Positions 1 to 11,482 of a stretch of 48,368 nt of DNA are shown piece after piece (position 1 is the stretch's first letter; each line of letters starts with the position of its first letter). The stretch comes from Hymenoscyphus infarciens (taxonomy: Eukaryota; Ascomycota; Leotiomycetes; Helotiales; Helotiaceae): the NCBI GenBank assembly GCA_001414345.1, contig LLCB01000385.1:1-48368 (forward strand), in the 5' to 3' direction. The notes beneath the pieces were generated by a model. That model was not told the DNA's origin, ran no database searches, and saw only the letters and a program-made list of their open reading frames with translations. Position numbers and translations under genes: made by a program.

Positions 1-130
1 AAAATATGGAACCTCAAAAATTCAATGAAAAAGGGGCGTAAGGGGCCCAACGCGGACAACGAAAAACCAAAAAAAAAAGGGGAAAAAAAATCCGGGCCCC
101 CCCCCCCCCGGAACCTCAAAGGAAATGTCA
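1..130. other. low-complexity contig edge
   Basis: Runs of A, G and C (a C run of about a dozen near 97-110, several A runs) sit at the very start of the window. No coding signal is visible. This looks like poor consensus at an assembly end rather than biology, although a real homopolymer tract cannot be excluded. Confidence 0.5.
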
Positions 131-254
131 AGTCACGTTATCCACACGTGATGATATTTGGGTGACAATATTCTGGTGGCATTTTCGTGAGCGAGATATT
201 TGTCGACATCGATATGAGTATGATAATATAATGAGCAATTTCCCTGAAGATCAC

Positions 255-1241
255 TTAACAATTCTTGAACTCCGGCTTCCTCTTGTTGACAAAGGCAGTC
301 ATTCCTTCTGTTCTGTCCTCCAAGGCAAAGGAACTGTAATATAAAGCCCGTTCGAGCTTTAAGCCCGCATCTAACGTGGTTTGATCGGCTACGAAAATTA
401 GCTTCCGCCTTCAAGAGTAATTCAGTTCCATGTCGGAAACTTGGAAAGTTGCTTACCGGTAAGGACAGCCTCTTTCGCCAACGCAACTACGGGAATCGAC
501 TTTCCAGCGATAATTGCAGCAGAGTTCATCGTTTCTTGGAGTAATTGATCCAACGAGTAACTCCGGGCCACCAATCCTAAACCTTCCAACTCTTTCCCGG
601 TGATGGTTTGGCTGGTCAAAATCATATCCATGGCCTTTTGCTTCCCAATGACTCTGGTAAGACGCTGGGTTCCTCCAGCCCCGGGAATGGTCCCTACAGT
701 TAGTTCTGGTAGACCGAATTTGGCATCGGAAGCAGCATAAATGATATCACACATCATGGCCAATTCAAACCCGCCACCAAGTGCGAAACCGGCGACGGCG
801 CAAAGAATGGGCTTCCGCATGCTTGAAATCGCATTGTTCAAGTCTGCCAAGTATTGCGTCGCGTAGGCCTGTGTAGTGGAGATGTGAAGTAGCTCCGACA
901 AGTCGGCTCCCGCTATAAGAAATAATTAGTCAAAAAGCCGTCGGATGGAAATAAGATTAAACAAAGACGGAGAAGGAAACTCCCCAACTCTGGTTCTCGG
1001 AGATCTTGAAACAGTCCATTTTGGGCTTACCGGAGAATGGCCCCGCTGTTCTGCTTCCGGTCAAAACGGCAACTTTGATTCTGACATCGCGCTCAACCAT
1101 GGCGATGGCTTTGATGAGGGTATCGATCAAACTCTGCGAAAGAGCATTTCTCTTTTCCGGTCGATTCAGCTTGACGAGGGCCACGCCATGTTCGTTGACT
1201 TCCACCTGCACTAGAGAAGACTCGCTGGAGAATTCCATCAT
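255..1241 (-). CDS. enoyl-CoA hydratase/isomerase family protein, 3 exons
   Basis: Crotonase-fold enzyme, expected to hydrate trans-2-enoyl-CoA in fatty-acid or branched-chain amino-acid breakdown. Exons 1241-1031, 912-457 and 388-255 (introns 913-1030 and 389-456, both GT-AG with matching phase) give 266 residues. The oxyanion-hole motif SAGADLSEL spans the first splice near residues 70-78. GGGFELAM carries Glu120 and the GLPELTVGTIPGAGG segment carries Glu140, so both catalytic glutamates of active hydratases are present. The last exon gives the usual C-terminal helix (ALEDRTEGMTAFVNKRKP). I start at the MM pair because the frame further upstream opens only with GTG. No clear mitochondrial presequence or PTS1 is visible (it ends in KNC), so location is open and an upstream exon is possible. 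An AUH-like role in leucine breakdown is an alternative; the family call is secure. Confidence 0.9.
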
Positions 1242-2294
1242 ATTGCGATTGTCAGGTGGAGTGGAGTGGTGGTAGGTCGGGTTGCTAGGAAGGGCTTGCG
1301 AGTTGAGCTGCACGTGCTGGTGTACAACCGTTGTCGGGAGTCTCTGCTTAAATAGACGATGTCGTACAGTAGCGTATGTCTTGAAATTTGCGGTTGCGTT
1401 TCGAAAAGGAAGAAGGAAGAAGGAAGAAGGAAGAAGGAAGAGGTTTGTCAGTTGAATATTTGGTTGACGACTTCGGCAATCTGCAACGACGGGAACTTAG
1501 AGAACTCTCTTCCTCGCTAATTTGGGCATCTTGTTTCGCCATCGGCGTCTGCATGCATATCGCATGATTCTCATGATATCGGCCACCCCCGGATTTCTCG
1601 TAAACTTTTATGTTCCTGCGTTACAAACTTAATCGGCTTGGAAGAAGAAACGCTGCAAGGTTCTATTCTGCTCCGCAGCGGCAGTTCGATCTTTGAAACG
1701 AGTTTGCCATCATGAACTCGTACGAAGTAATTTTAGATGGTCAATGGCAAACATTAAACAACCCGATCCACGCAGAGCGTATCAAAAGAAGGAACCCAAA
1801 GCTAAATGCAGCCCTATGAAGATAGAAGATTCTTCTATGGGGCGAATAGAAGATGATGAAACTTGGCCCAGGAAGCCACTCTTGACAACCGACGGACTTT
1901 TGCTGCTCCAGGTTAATTTGGAATTGTCGATGATGCACTCTTCTACTGGAAAACGTGCTTTTTGGAAAGAGGAAGGACGGGAGTACCAGATGCAGCCAGG
2001 AAATTCTTCATTGTAACATGAAGGTGGTGGAGGAAGAAGAAACGACCTCGGGACAAGCAGATAGCTGCTTCCTCATTGGGAAAGGGGGCGTCACGTGATT
2101 CTTCACCGCCTGCCTTCTGGAAGCTTAGAAACTCGTCCACCAAAACAAAACCTGAATTTCAGACAGGGCATAACCCTTTCCAGGTTATCGCGACTTCAAA
2201 TTGCAACCATATCCCATACACACCCCATACAGAGACTAGTCTAGTAGTGTGCAGGAGAACGAGAGGGAACTCTTCTAACCTCTGTTACGAAGTA
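1242..2294. other. intergenic, no supported gene
   Basis: Contains an AAGGAAG-type purine microsatellite (about 1404-1441) in the upstream region of the enoyl-CoA hydratase gene. Short open frames on both strands here lack recognisable motifs and splice structure. Confidence 0.6.
1404..1441. repeat. purine microsatellite (GAAGGAA)n
   Basis: About five imperfect copies of a 7-bp GAAGGAA-type unit, read directly from the sequence. Confidence 0.8.
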
Positions 2295-2756
2295 ATCGTC
2301 GGATCCACTAACCCACCTTCGTCCACCCCCACCCCCACCCACGGAAGGGTTAGTCTTTTTAATTAGTCTATAGATAATACGCTTCCGGAGTATCAAACCC
2401 CACTTCAAGGCTACTCACGTGTTATAGAAAATAGTATAGAAATAAGATAAATTCTAGCTAATTTCTAAGTACATCTCTTCTACTAAATAATAAAGGATCT
2501 ACTTAAACTTCTATATTAAGTTCTTCTTCTATATTATACTCTATATCCTCTTCAAAGGTCTTATTATATATGTCTAGTTCTTCTATAACAATTCGCCTAT
2601 TTAAGTCAATGCCTCTCTCTCTTACTATAAACTGACGTCTGGTTTCGTCCCTGGATTTACTATTATCTGGTTAAACTAATCAAAAAGTTAGACTAATTAA
2701 AAGACCAACCCTCCCGTGGGTGAGATAGTTGTGAGTGGACGGGTGGATCCGACGAT
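2295..2756. mobile_element. MITE-like element, long TIRs, TA flanks
   Basis: The two ends form an imperfect inverted repeat of roughly 70 bp: the left end begins ATCGTCGGATCCAC and the right end finishes GTGGATCCGACGAT. Each terminus is flanked by TA (2293-2294 and 2757-2758), the target duplication expected of Tc1/mariner-type elements. The 462-bp element has no transposase frame. Its interior, about 2430-2640, is AT-rich with few CA dinucleotides, suggesting RIP. Non-autonomous mobilisation by a mariner-like transposase is inferred from ends and flanks only. Confidence 0.72.
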
Positions 2757-2800
2757 TATACCCTCCTCCCGATAGACAAAATATGAGGCACTATTACTTT

Positions 2801-2894
2801 ACTATCCCCCTCTCTAAATAAAATGTAGAGTGCACAGACATTTAGTATGACACAGCGGCCGTGCGCTTACATTTTATTTAGGGGGGGGGATAGT
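2801..2894. repeat. short inverted-repeat element, 94 bp
   Basis: Arms at 2801-2826 and 2868-2894 are near-perfect inverted repeats of the type ACTATCCCC...TAAATAAAATGTA around a spacer of about 40 bp. This could be a tiny MITE or a stem-loop; no coding content. Confidence 0.6.
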
Positions 2895-3500
2895 ATGCTT
2901 CAAGACATACTAACGCATATAACATAGCGTATATAATATAAAAACTGTCAACGGTTAACGATAAGGTAAACTTATCTCTTACGCATCTATTTATATTTAT
3001 TTTATATTTTTACTATCAGTGTTTGTTGGGTTATCGCGTTGCGATTTTGGCGGGGTCCTAAATTGTGCTGCCGCTTTTTTTGTCCACGGGGAGAGCCTCT
3101 TGGGGGAATAGGCAGGACGTACTAGTGTGTTGCCGGGTATTTTGCAAGGTATTGTGCATGTGATTTGAGCAACTCCAAGGATTCTAGGATCGCGAAACGT
3201 CCTGTCCACTCCCACTAGAGCTTGTATGACGATGTGAGCAATTGAATCCTCCGGTTCGGGGGTATTTCCTTGTGTATATCTTCAATTGCCTGTCTACTTT
3301 CCCCCAATCGTTGTTGAGTTATGGTTTTTGGTCTTTTCAGGCTAATTCTTTTGCTTTTTTGCCCTTTGTACGGAATATATAGCCCCTTGAGGGAATGCCC
3401 TCCGGCCGTTTTGATGAACTCAGTCTCAACCAACACTTTTAACGACACAATGTCGTTGAGACTTGAGGTCTGAAGAAGCTTTCATTGACTTCTGGGCACT
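2895..3500. other. intergenic, no supported gene
   Basis: Two short minus-strand frames (near 2997-3215 and 3215-3448) are open but show no family motif, so I leave them uncalled. Confidence 0.5.
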
Positions 3501-3835
3501 CTTCTATTTCGTCCTGGGCGAAATAAACGTTAAACAAGGGGGGTCACTTTATAGAGTTTCTAGAGGTTTTGGGGTAGCATGAAGGTCGGCCATTGGAATA
3601 ACGCCCAGGACGAAGTATGAAAGAAGCATGGATTTGGGCAATGAAAGGATGATCGAACCAGCATCAGGAAACCAATGGAGACTATTTGCTACTTCGTCCC
3701 AGGCGCAATAAAGGTTATGCAAATGGGGCGATTGCCGCATTTTCGATGTCTTATGCTACTAAAAAAAACCCTGGGAAAGTCCGCACTTAAAGTGACCCCC
3801 CTGTTTAACGTTTATTTCGCCAGAGATGAAGTAAG
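3501..3835. repeat. nested palindromic repeat cluster
   Basis: Outer arms 3501-3552 and 3787-3835 match as inverted repeats sharing GCGAAATAAACGTTAAACA. Two further diverged copies of the same motif (TTCGTCC.GGGCG) lie inside at about 3589-3626 (opposite orientation) and 3687-3720 (same orientation as the left arm). The four copies thus alternate +,-,+,-. Probably a decayed TIR element or a nested insertion. Confidence 0.6.
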
Positions 3836-4649
3836 TAATAGGTCCGATAATCAGATCGTACTTCGGGGGGCGACCAGCCCTCATTGGTTACATGCAATAT
3901 CCCTGTACCTGGGGGCCAGTACGTACCTGGGAAATAGTCCGAGCAACCAATTGAGAGAGAGTCGGAGATGCCCGCTACACGGATCCGTCTGGTTCAGATT
4001 AAGTTCTCCCCCTTTTAACTCGGCTCCGCATCCTCACCCGCTCGTATCAAAACTCTCAGCTCCACCCCGATCCCCCTTTACAATCCACTTTCATTCCAGC
4101 AACACCATGTGTTCCTCCTTCCATCTCAAGCTTTCTTCCCCATTGCAGGTTGCCCGAGTAAACTCAGACGCTTCCAGTCTGAAAATATTCGTCTTGGCAG
4201 TGGACGTAAAAAGGGAAGGGAAAACCCCGAATCCGCGATCTTATGATATGGCCCACAACAGCGTCGGAAGGCCTCTAGCGAGTGATTCCAATGCTTTAAT
4301 TCGTCAAATGGCCTTGCTCTGTGGTGGACTAGATATCATATTGCCCTAAAACATTAGGGGCTTTCCCTTGCACCCTCTTTCTCAATTATCACCATACCCG
4401 TCGGGGGAGGGTGGGCTTTTGGGTGGGCTTTGCTCCGTCATGGCAAGGGACCATGTTTACTTCCCAGCGCATAGCTTAGGATGGGTGATGGAGAGATTGA
4501 ATTAAAACACGGCCTTTCCCCCGATCTTCGCAATGCAAACCCTTAAACCCTTTGCCCTTTGGTGGATCATAGTGTGTGTGTTGGACCTTTTTTCACCCCT
4601 GTTTATATACTATTATTTTCCTCTAACTCAACTTTTTTTGTATTCCAAT
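3836..4649. other. intergenic / upstream region of the adenylation-reductase gene
   Basis: A 224-codon frame spans 3675-4349, but it covers the palindromic repeat and shows no domain, so it is not called. A TATATA sequence at 4604-4609 lies about 40 bp before the chosen start of the next gene. Confidence 0.5.
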
Positions 4650-7600
4650 ATGCCGCCCTCATTCCAAAACTTGGAAGGCCTTACCTTTTCAGACCAGATT
4701 CTTTTCAACCAATTCGGACGCGGACGCGAAGACCCATCACCTTTCAACCTCATACACAAAGCTTTCGAGAGCATCGTCGATCAACAACCAAACGTGATTG
4801 CTGTTGAGCAAGAGGGACTAGTTCTCACCTACCACGAGTTGGAAAAGGCGGCCAATGGACTCGCGAACCGCCTCATATCGATGGGCTTACAGCCAAAGCA
4901 GCGGGTCTGCTTGGTGGTACAAAGATCTTTACCTATGGTCATTGCCATGCTGGCAATTCTGAAGTGCGGTTGTCAATACGTTCCCCTTGATGGGCAAGTT
5001 ACAGCGGAATCAGCCCTTCGTCACATCATAAAAGATACCGGCGCACCACTCATTCTGTGCCTGGAAAAATTTCACAACAAAGTTCGATCACTGGCGGATC
5101 CAGCAACTAGCACAGTTCTTGTTCTTGATTCTTCATTGGAAGAACCTTCAGTTTCCTCCAGACCTCAGGTCGAATGCAGCAAGCTCGATGGCGCATATGC
5201 AATCTACACATCCGGTATGAACCTTGAGCGTTTTCCAGGATAGAGGTATGCTAAGAAGTTTTAGGAAGCACTGGTCCGCCCAAGGGAGTGGACGTCTCTC
5301 ACGGCAACGTCACAAATCTACTCACTTCATACCCCGGAAATTTGAATATTAGAAGGGGGACTCCCGTAGCGCAATTACTTTCAATCTCCTTTGATATGGG
5401 TAGGTGCCAAGCTTGAAGAGAACGCAGGATCTCTACTAACTTCATTAGGACAATGGGAGATTTTCGCTACACTAATGAATGGCGGTACTTTACTAATTCG
5501 GACGAGCGACTGGAAATATGTACTCAGAAAGGTAAGCATTCTTGTTCCACTCTTTCGTGTTTTTGCTAATTAAATAGGCTCACACCGTCATCTCAACCCC
5601 TTCGATTCTCGGAACCTTCCCTCGAAATGAATACCCAAATATAAAGGTCGTGGCATTGGCTGGGGAGCCATGTCCTAAAGCGTGAGTAGATGGTCGCCCC
5701 TATACTTTGAATTCAAAGCTCTAACGAGAACCGTAGTTTGGCTGATGATTGGTCGAGACAAGCGACTTTTTATAACTGCTGTGGCCCGACAGAAGTCACT
5801 ATTGTGAACACTATGCACAAACACTCGCGGAGCAAAGATCTATCTATTGGAAAGCCAGTGCCAAACACCAATGTTTATGTATTGGACGAGGATGAAAATC
5901 CAGTTCCAATCGGAAGTACGGGCTTGATGTGGGTAGGTGGTGCGGCAGTTTCTCGAGGATACTTGAATTTGCCGGAACTCACCTCAACAAGATACAAGCT
6001 TGACAAATTCTCGAATGATGGGTAAGGAAATATCTTCGACCGTTTCTTGAACTCTTGGCTAACTAAAGAACAGCTCTGTTATGTTCAATACTGGCGATTT
6101 ATGCCGATGGAGATTAGATGGTTCCATTGCTCACGAGGGGCGAGCCGACGATCAAGTTAAAATCAAGGTAAGTGCTAGAGTTTTACAGGCCATTCCCCGA
6201 GAAAAATGCTCATCATCTATAGGGTTTCCGAGTAGAACTCGACAGCGTTTCCGCAACGATAGAGGCCGTGCCAGGGGTCACAAAAGCATGCGCCATCTTT
6301 ACCGAAAAGGTCCTATGGGGATTTTATACCAGTTCCCAACCAATCGATGAAGCAATCGTGAGAGCAGTGGTGGCAGAGAGGCAGCCCTATTATGCCGTTC
6401 CTTCGAATTTTCAATTTCGAGAGTCACTACCAATGACAGCGAACGGAAAGGTTGACAAACGAGCACTCATCGCATCGATTGATGGTTCCGGTTCTGCTTC
6501 TACCATTGTCACGAAACCAGCTCCAGCTGTCGTCGCATCAGAAAAAGAGAAAAGTATCGAGGTTGTGGTCCATTCCGTACCCCCCTCCCGAGCATCCTCC
6601 AGCGACTCTTCCGACAGCGACTACTCGGAGAAATTCCAAATGCCAGAAAAGAAGGGACGGCATGGACTTCGTGCTTTGCGCCATCGCATATTCTCTCTGT
6701 ACCGCAGATTATTTTCGGTTGTCTTCACAGCCAATGCTATCGCTGCCATTCTGATGGCTCGTTACGGAAAGACAGGCCGCCACCTCGAGAACATGTCAAC
6801 AGCCATCGGAGCCAATCTCTGCATGGCCGTTTTGATGAGACAGGAAATCGTCATCAACTTCTTGTTCAAGATTGCTTGTTCAGTACCAACTTCAGCACCA
6901 CTCTGGATTAGACGGAATTGCGCCAAAGTTTACCACATTGGAGGCTTGCACAGTGGTTGTGGAGTCGCGTCTTTGGTTTGGCTCCTCATCTTCACCCTAA
7001 CTGCAACAATTAATCACAACGATGTTGCCGTCTTGGTCATTTCTTATATGCTGGTTGCTCTCCTGATAGCAATGGTCGGCTCCGCACACCCCAAAATCCG
7101 AATGAAGTACCACGATTATTTCGAACTCACCCATCGATTCGCAGGATGGACCTCCCTTCTTCTCTTCTGGATCCAAACCATCCTCGCCACCAATTCATCT
7201 CGTGGTTCTACACAACTCGGTCCCGCCCTTGCAGCCGCCCCTTCATATTGGCTACTTTTAATCGCAACTTTGTCAGTCATCTGGCCATGGTTGAAGCTCC
7301 GCAAAGTCGAAGTCCGCGCTGATATCCTCTCCCCCCACGCCGTACGTCTCTACTTTGACTACACCCTCGCTGAAGTAGGCACCGCAATCCGCCTCTCCGA
7401 ACGTCCCCTGATCGAATGGCACGCCTTCGCTACAATCGCCAAACCAGGTCTCACCGAATTCTCCGTTGTCGTCTCTAATGCCGGAGACTGGACAAAACGT
7501 CAAATCAACACCGCACCCACCAAACTCTGGGTTCGCGGCGTCCCAGCCTGCGGAGTCCTACGCATCACACCTCTCTTCCGCTCCGTCGTGCTCGTCGCCA

Positions 7601-7920
7601 CAGGTTCCGGAATCGGACCGTGTCTCCCTGTTATCTACGCGAAGAAGGTTCCTGCGAGGATCTTCTGGTCCACGCCGCATCCTGAGCAGAATTTTGGGGA
7701 GGAGATTTGCGATGCGGTTAAGGCTGCGGATCCGAAGGCGGTGATTCATAATACGAAGACGATGGGACGACCGGATATGGTTGCTATTACTTATCGTCTG
7801 CTGCGGGAGAGTGGTGCCGAGGCGGTGTGTATTATTAGCAACAAGAAGTTGACGCAGATGGTGGTTTATGCTATGGAGGCTAGGGGGATTCCGGCTTACG
7901 GAGCTATCTTCGACTCGTAG
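4650..7920 (+). CDS. adenylation domain fused to ferric-reductase-like membrane/FAD-NAD domain
   Basis: Exons 4650-5214, 5265-5399, 5449-5531, 5578-5681, 5737-6021, 6074-6167 and 6223-7920 (introns 46-55 nt) give 987 residues. Residues 1 to about 505 are an NRPS-type adenylation domain: TSGSTGPPKG (A3), SFDMGQWEIF (A4, keeping the Asp that contacts an amino-acid amine), CCGPTEVTI (A5), FNTGDLCRW (A7), GRADDQVKIKGFRVELDS (A8) and NGKVDKRAL with Lys498 (A10). A Ser/Asp-rich linker (about 506-570) has no carrier-domain GGxS site. Residues about 580-777 are multi-helical membrane, with histidines in VYHIGGLHSG and ELTHRFAGW. The C-terminal part resembles FAD/NAD reductases, with an HAFA segment near 822 and VATGSGIGPC near 880. 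I infer activation of an amino or related acid followed by membrane-coupled redox chemistry; the substrate is unknown. An in-frame ATG at 4533 would add 39 hydrophobic residues. Confidence 0.88.
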
Positions 7921-10212
7921 GGGTCGGTGGCTTGGTTATGATGAGGGTTTGGAGACGTGTATTATGATTTTGGGTTCTGGGTTTTCTTGGGTGGCATTTT
8001 GAGCGGATTTCTTCTTCTTTCTTTTTCTTTCCTGTTCCTGTTGGGGTTTTCGATTTTGTATTCAGCGTTGACTTTATTCTGAGCCTTTAGCGGCTGTTCT
8101 TTCTTGATTCCCCTTTCTCTAGATGAGTGTTGTTTTGAGCTCGGGTCCGGGCTCGTGTGTTTGATTATAATTTATTAGACTTGTTCGTATATTTGGTTTT
8201 TGATTTTGCTGTTCTTTGTATTCATGTGTTTTATATTGTTTGAATATGTATAATTATATCGTTCTCTACATGTCTTGTTGGTTTCCGTTTCTCACATTTG
8301 TCTTGATTCTGCTTGCTTGTGCGTGGCGTATCGGCAAGACCGGGGGCCCAGTCTTTCGTCTGGGCACAGCAACTTTACTGAGGACGATACAATCTTCGAG
8401 ACTCTTATCTAATATGGGCCGGAAGAAACAGGTAGCAGTTAACTCAGTTCTTCTTGAAAATTTACGCTGAATGAAAAACATTGTGGTGGAGAATGTGTTT
8501 CTCGAATCCCCATTCTGGCTCTAGCTCACTCTTCTCGTCAAGTTCCATTCGTGCTCTCTTCTCTTATCGGCCATGCTCAAACTGAGGACCGCCCAAAAAG
8601 CCCGCAGCTTTTACGAAAATGGGACGCAGCGCGCTGTGCGATGTTGCCTTCTTATTTTTGAGATTCAGCTCATGGGACAATGTCTTTTTTTACGGGCGTG
8701 ATTGTCCCTCAGAGCCAGCGTAATGCACTTGGCTTAGAATGCCCGTTTTGCATGGGCTGAGTCGAGTACGACTCGAAGCTCAAATCAACTCAACTCGATC
8801 AATACAACGCTGTACGCTACTCAACCTCCACGTCGGATTTCACGCTCTCGAATCATTAGTTCACGGTAGTTCAACCCTCGCAGAGCCTCTCACAATTAAC
8901 TGGATATCATTTCCACTCACGTCTCCTTGCACAAGCTCGGGCAATAGCTTGTGACCAGCATACGCACATTATAGTAGCTTCGGTAAAGGGACAGCATCCT
9001 TGTTGTTTCAGTAACAGCCGCGCTTGTCTTTCCAGATTGGTCAGCTCTTGTGATGGTTGTTTGAATAAAGAGAAAGTTCCTGAGACGACGCGAGTTTATT
9101 GGTTTTATATAGTAAGTTCTGCTTCTTGTTTTCGATCTCTTTAGAACTGATTTGCCTTTCTTTCCCACAATTGCATAATCGAAATGTACGGAAGTACCTC
9201 GGTTCCTAACCCTTAATTTAGCAACAGCTAAGTCGGTTGGTGGTGGCGTCGGCACCTACCGAATTTTGACCTACCCCGACGGCACTTAGTCGGGAACCCA
9301 CCTGCCCTATTCTGCAAGCACCACCGTTACCCGGAGACCCACCTCTATCATGAACGCTCCCGTAAACAAAATCTTCCTTCGAGACGCCACACCCAGAGTG
9401 AAAGACGTAATTCGCCCAAGCATCCGGGAGGTAATCAAGGTAAGCACTGGTTATCATCTTCAGATATATCCCCGAGATCTCCTATCCTTTTCTTCAAGAC
9501 CTGGTGTTGATATTCAGCTAGGTCACATCAGACACGTCAGTCTTACACTCGGCTTTCCACAATGCCATCGAGTTTGAGGATGTCAAAAACATGTGCCTCA
9601 AGGGTCTCTGGAACTTCCGAATGGGGCCTGAAAAAGCTGCGTGTGGACATGAGGAGCCCGCTTATTGTATCAACTAGCGAGTTTCTCAAGTGGGGGTGCC
9701 ACTCTGTCCGCAATGCGGACTCCGCATTCGCTTTCCAAAATCTCCATCTCGGGACTCCAGACCTGTTGCGGAACAAGTTCGAAATCTATATTGGGACATT
9801 CGATCGTGAATCGTCCCAAATAAGCTCTCCAGTTGGTCCGTGAAGTTCATTCGGACTCCGCTTTTGTCCTGGTTTCGAAGCTCAAAAGCCTCTTTCTTCA
9901 AGGGCGCTCCCTGCGCCCCACTGACTGACTGTACCTGAAAACCAAGCCTTTTGGAGGGGCTCAGAGGTTGGTTCCAGAAGACCGTTTGTCTTAAGAAGAA
10001 GGTGTCAGACGGCGAGCCACCGGATGATTTTCGTCTCTTCAAATTGGCGACTTCATCTGCGTCGAAGTTTTCCACCGTCTTGCTTGAGAGGCTTTACAGC
10101 CTATCCTGTCAACGCTGGCGACCTTACTTTCAAATCCTCCTGGTGAGGCGAACGAGTCTCAATCCATTCTCGGCACACCAGCTTAACTCATTGAATTGAG
10201 TCGATCGATATC
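7921..10212. other. intergenic, no supported gene
   Basis: About 2.3 kb of mixed-composition sequence. Open frames up to 129 codons (for example 9686-10075 minus) show no motifs, repeats or splice-linked extensions that I recognise. The T-rich tract just after 7920 is a plausible 3' UTR for the preceding gene. Confidence 0.5.
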
Positions 10213-11482
10213 ATGGCGGGCGACAATAGGGGACCAGAATTCGCAACTGTTGTGATTACTCTTCTTATTTTCTGCGTTCTTGCTGTTGGCATGCGATGCT
10301 ACACAGTTTTATATATTCTTAAAAAGCAGTTTTATTCCGAGGACTGGTTAGCGGTGGCCACCTTGGTAAATATATTTATATCTCAGTTCTTGAACCCGAA
10401 CTAAACATTTCTTGTAGTGGCTCTACATTGCCTACTCCATCATCGTGCTCATTTCAATTCGATATGGACTTGGAGGGCATGTTAAAGATGTACCGCAAGA
10501 GTACCACCAGAGAGCACTCATGTTTAAATGGCTTGGCCAGGTCTTCTACGTTATTATAGCAGTGCTAGTAAAGTTCGTGGCCGGAGTACTTCTTTTACGA
10601 CTTTGCCTGCATCAACAATGGCAACGAATAACCATTTGGACAATGCTCGCAGTAGTGGCCGTTTTCAACGCTGTCTATATTTTCGTCGTCATCTTTCAAT
10701 GCCGACCAATCCAATTCTACTGGTTCCGCTATAGTCCATTACTACCACCCGAACTTTCGGGAGGGGAGTGTCATAAAACCGCACTGGCGACAATTCCCAC
10801 TTACATTTCTTTCTCCATGAATGTCCTGACGGACTGGACACTCGCCTTATTACCCGTTTCTTTTGTATGGAATGCGAAAATGGATTGCAAAACCAAATTC
10901 TCAGTCGTGGGATTACTAGCAATTGGCTCCATGTTCGTTTGCTGCCAAAACCCTCTCCCCTCTTTAAACCCCGCTAATATTTTATCAAGTGCATCAATGG
11001 CAACATGCGCCCGTATTCCCTACGCAAGACAACTTCTCTCCAACCCAGATTATCTATATAACTTCACCGACCTCGCAATCTGGAGCACAGTCGAAATCGG
11101 ACTCGGTCTGATTGCCACCTCGTGCGCAACCCTGCGACCCTTATTCCGAAAAATCAAACTCCTTCCCTCGATAATACACTCCAGAACCCAAGGTTCAAAT
11201 GCCACTTCACATCATTCAAGAGCAAATGGAACTTCGCATTCTCGGGTTGCATCATATAAAACCAGCAAATTTGAGGTCATGAAAGATGATGCGTGGAATC
11301 AATTCGATTTCGGGATTGCGATGAATAATAGGGTCCCAATTCCGCCGAAGGATAAAGACAATGGGAAGGGAATGGAGGGTGAGATACTTACCATGGAGGA
11401 GAGGAGGAATATAGGGAGGAGTAGAGATTTCCCGCCGAGGGGAAAGGGGGGGTATGGTGTAGATAATGATCAGAGATGTTGA
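10213..11482 (+). CDS. fungal rhodopsin-domain (PTH11-like) integral membrane protein
   Basis: Exons 10213-10365, 10418-10932 and 10990-11482 encode 386 residues with about seven hydrophobic helices and a polar C-terminal tail from about residue 290. Family cues are MAGDNRGPEF at the start, YSEDWLAVATL, IRYGLGGHVKDV, FQCRPIQFYW and the SxATxxRIPY-type segment before helix 6. The second intron (10933-10989) is 57 nt, a multiple of three with no stop, so the frame stays open through it. Removing it restores IGSIASMATCARIPYARQL, which fits the family far better. Its donor is the unusual GTTCGT. Members sit in the plasma membrane and some act as G-protein-coupled-receptor-like sensors (Pth11 in host sensing); the extracellular CFEM domain of Pth11 is absent. 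The ligand is unknown. Confidence 0.85.

Noticed and set aside
2997..3448. Two adjacent minus-strand frames (72 and 77 codons)
   Set aside because: No recognisable motif and neither extends by plausible splicing; could be a transposon relic but unsupported.
3675..4349. 224-codon plus-strand frame
   Set aside because: It begins inside the palindromic repeat, shows no domain or consistent composition, and has no splice partners; likely chance.
4533..4649. Upstream in-frame ATG giving the adenylation-reductase a hydrophobic N terminus
   Set aside because: Adenylation domains usually start near MPPSFQ-like sequence, and a TATATA lies between the two ATGs; kept only as an alternative start.
9686..10075. 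129-codon minus-strand frame
   Set aside because: No motif, no splice-linked extension, overlapped by comparable plus-strand frames.
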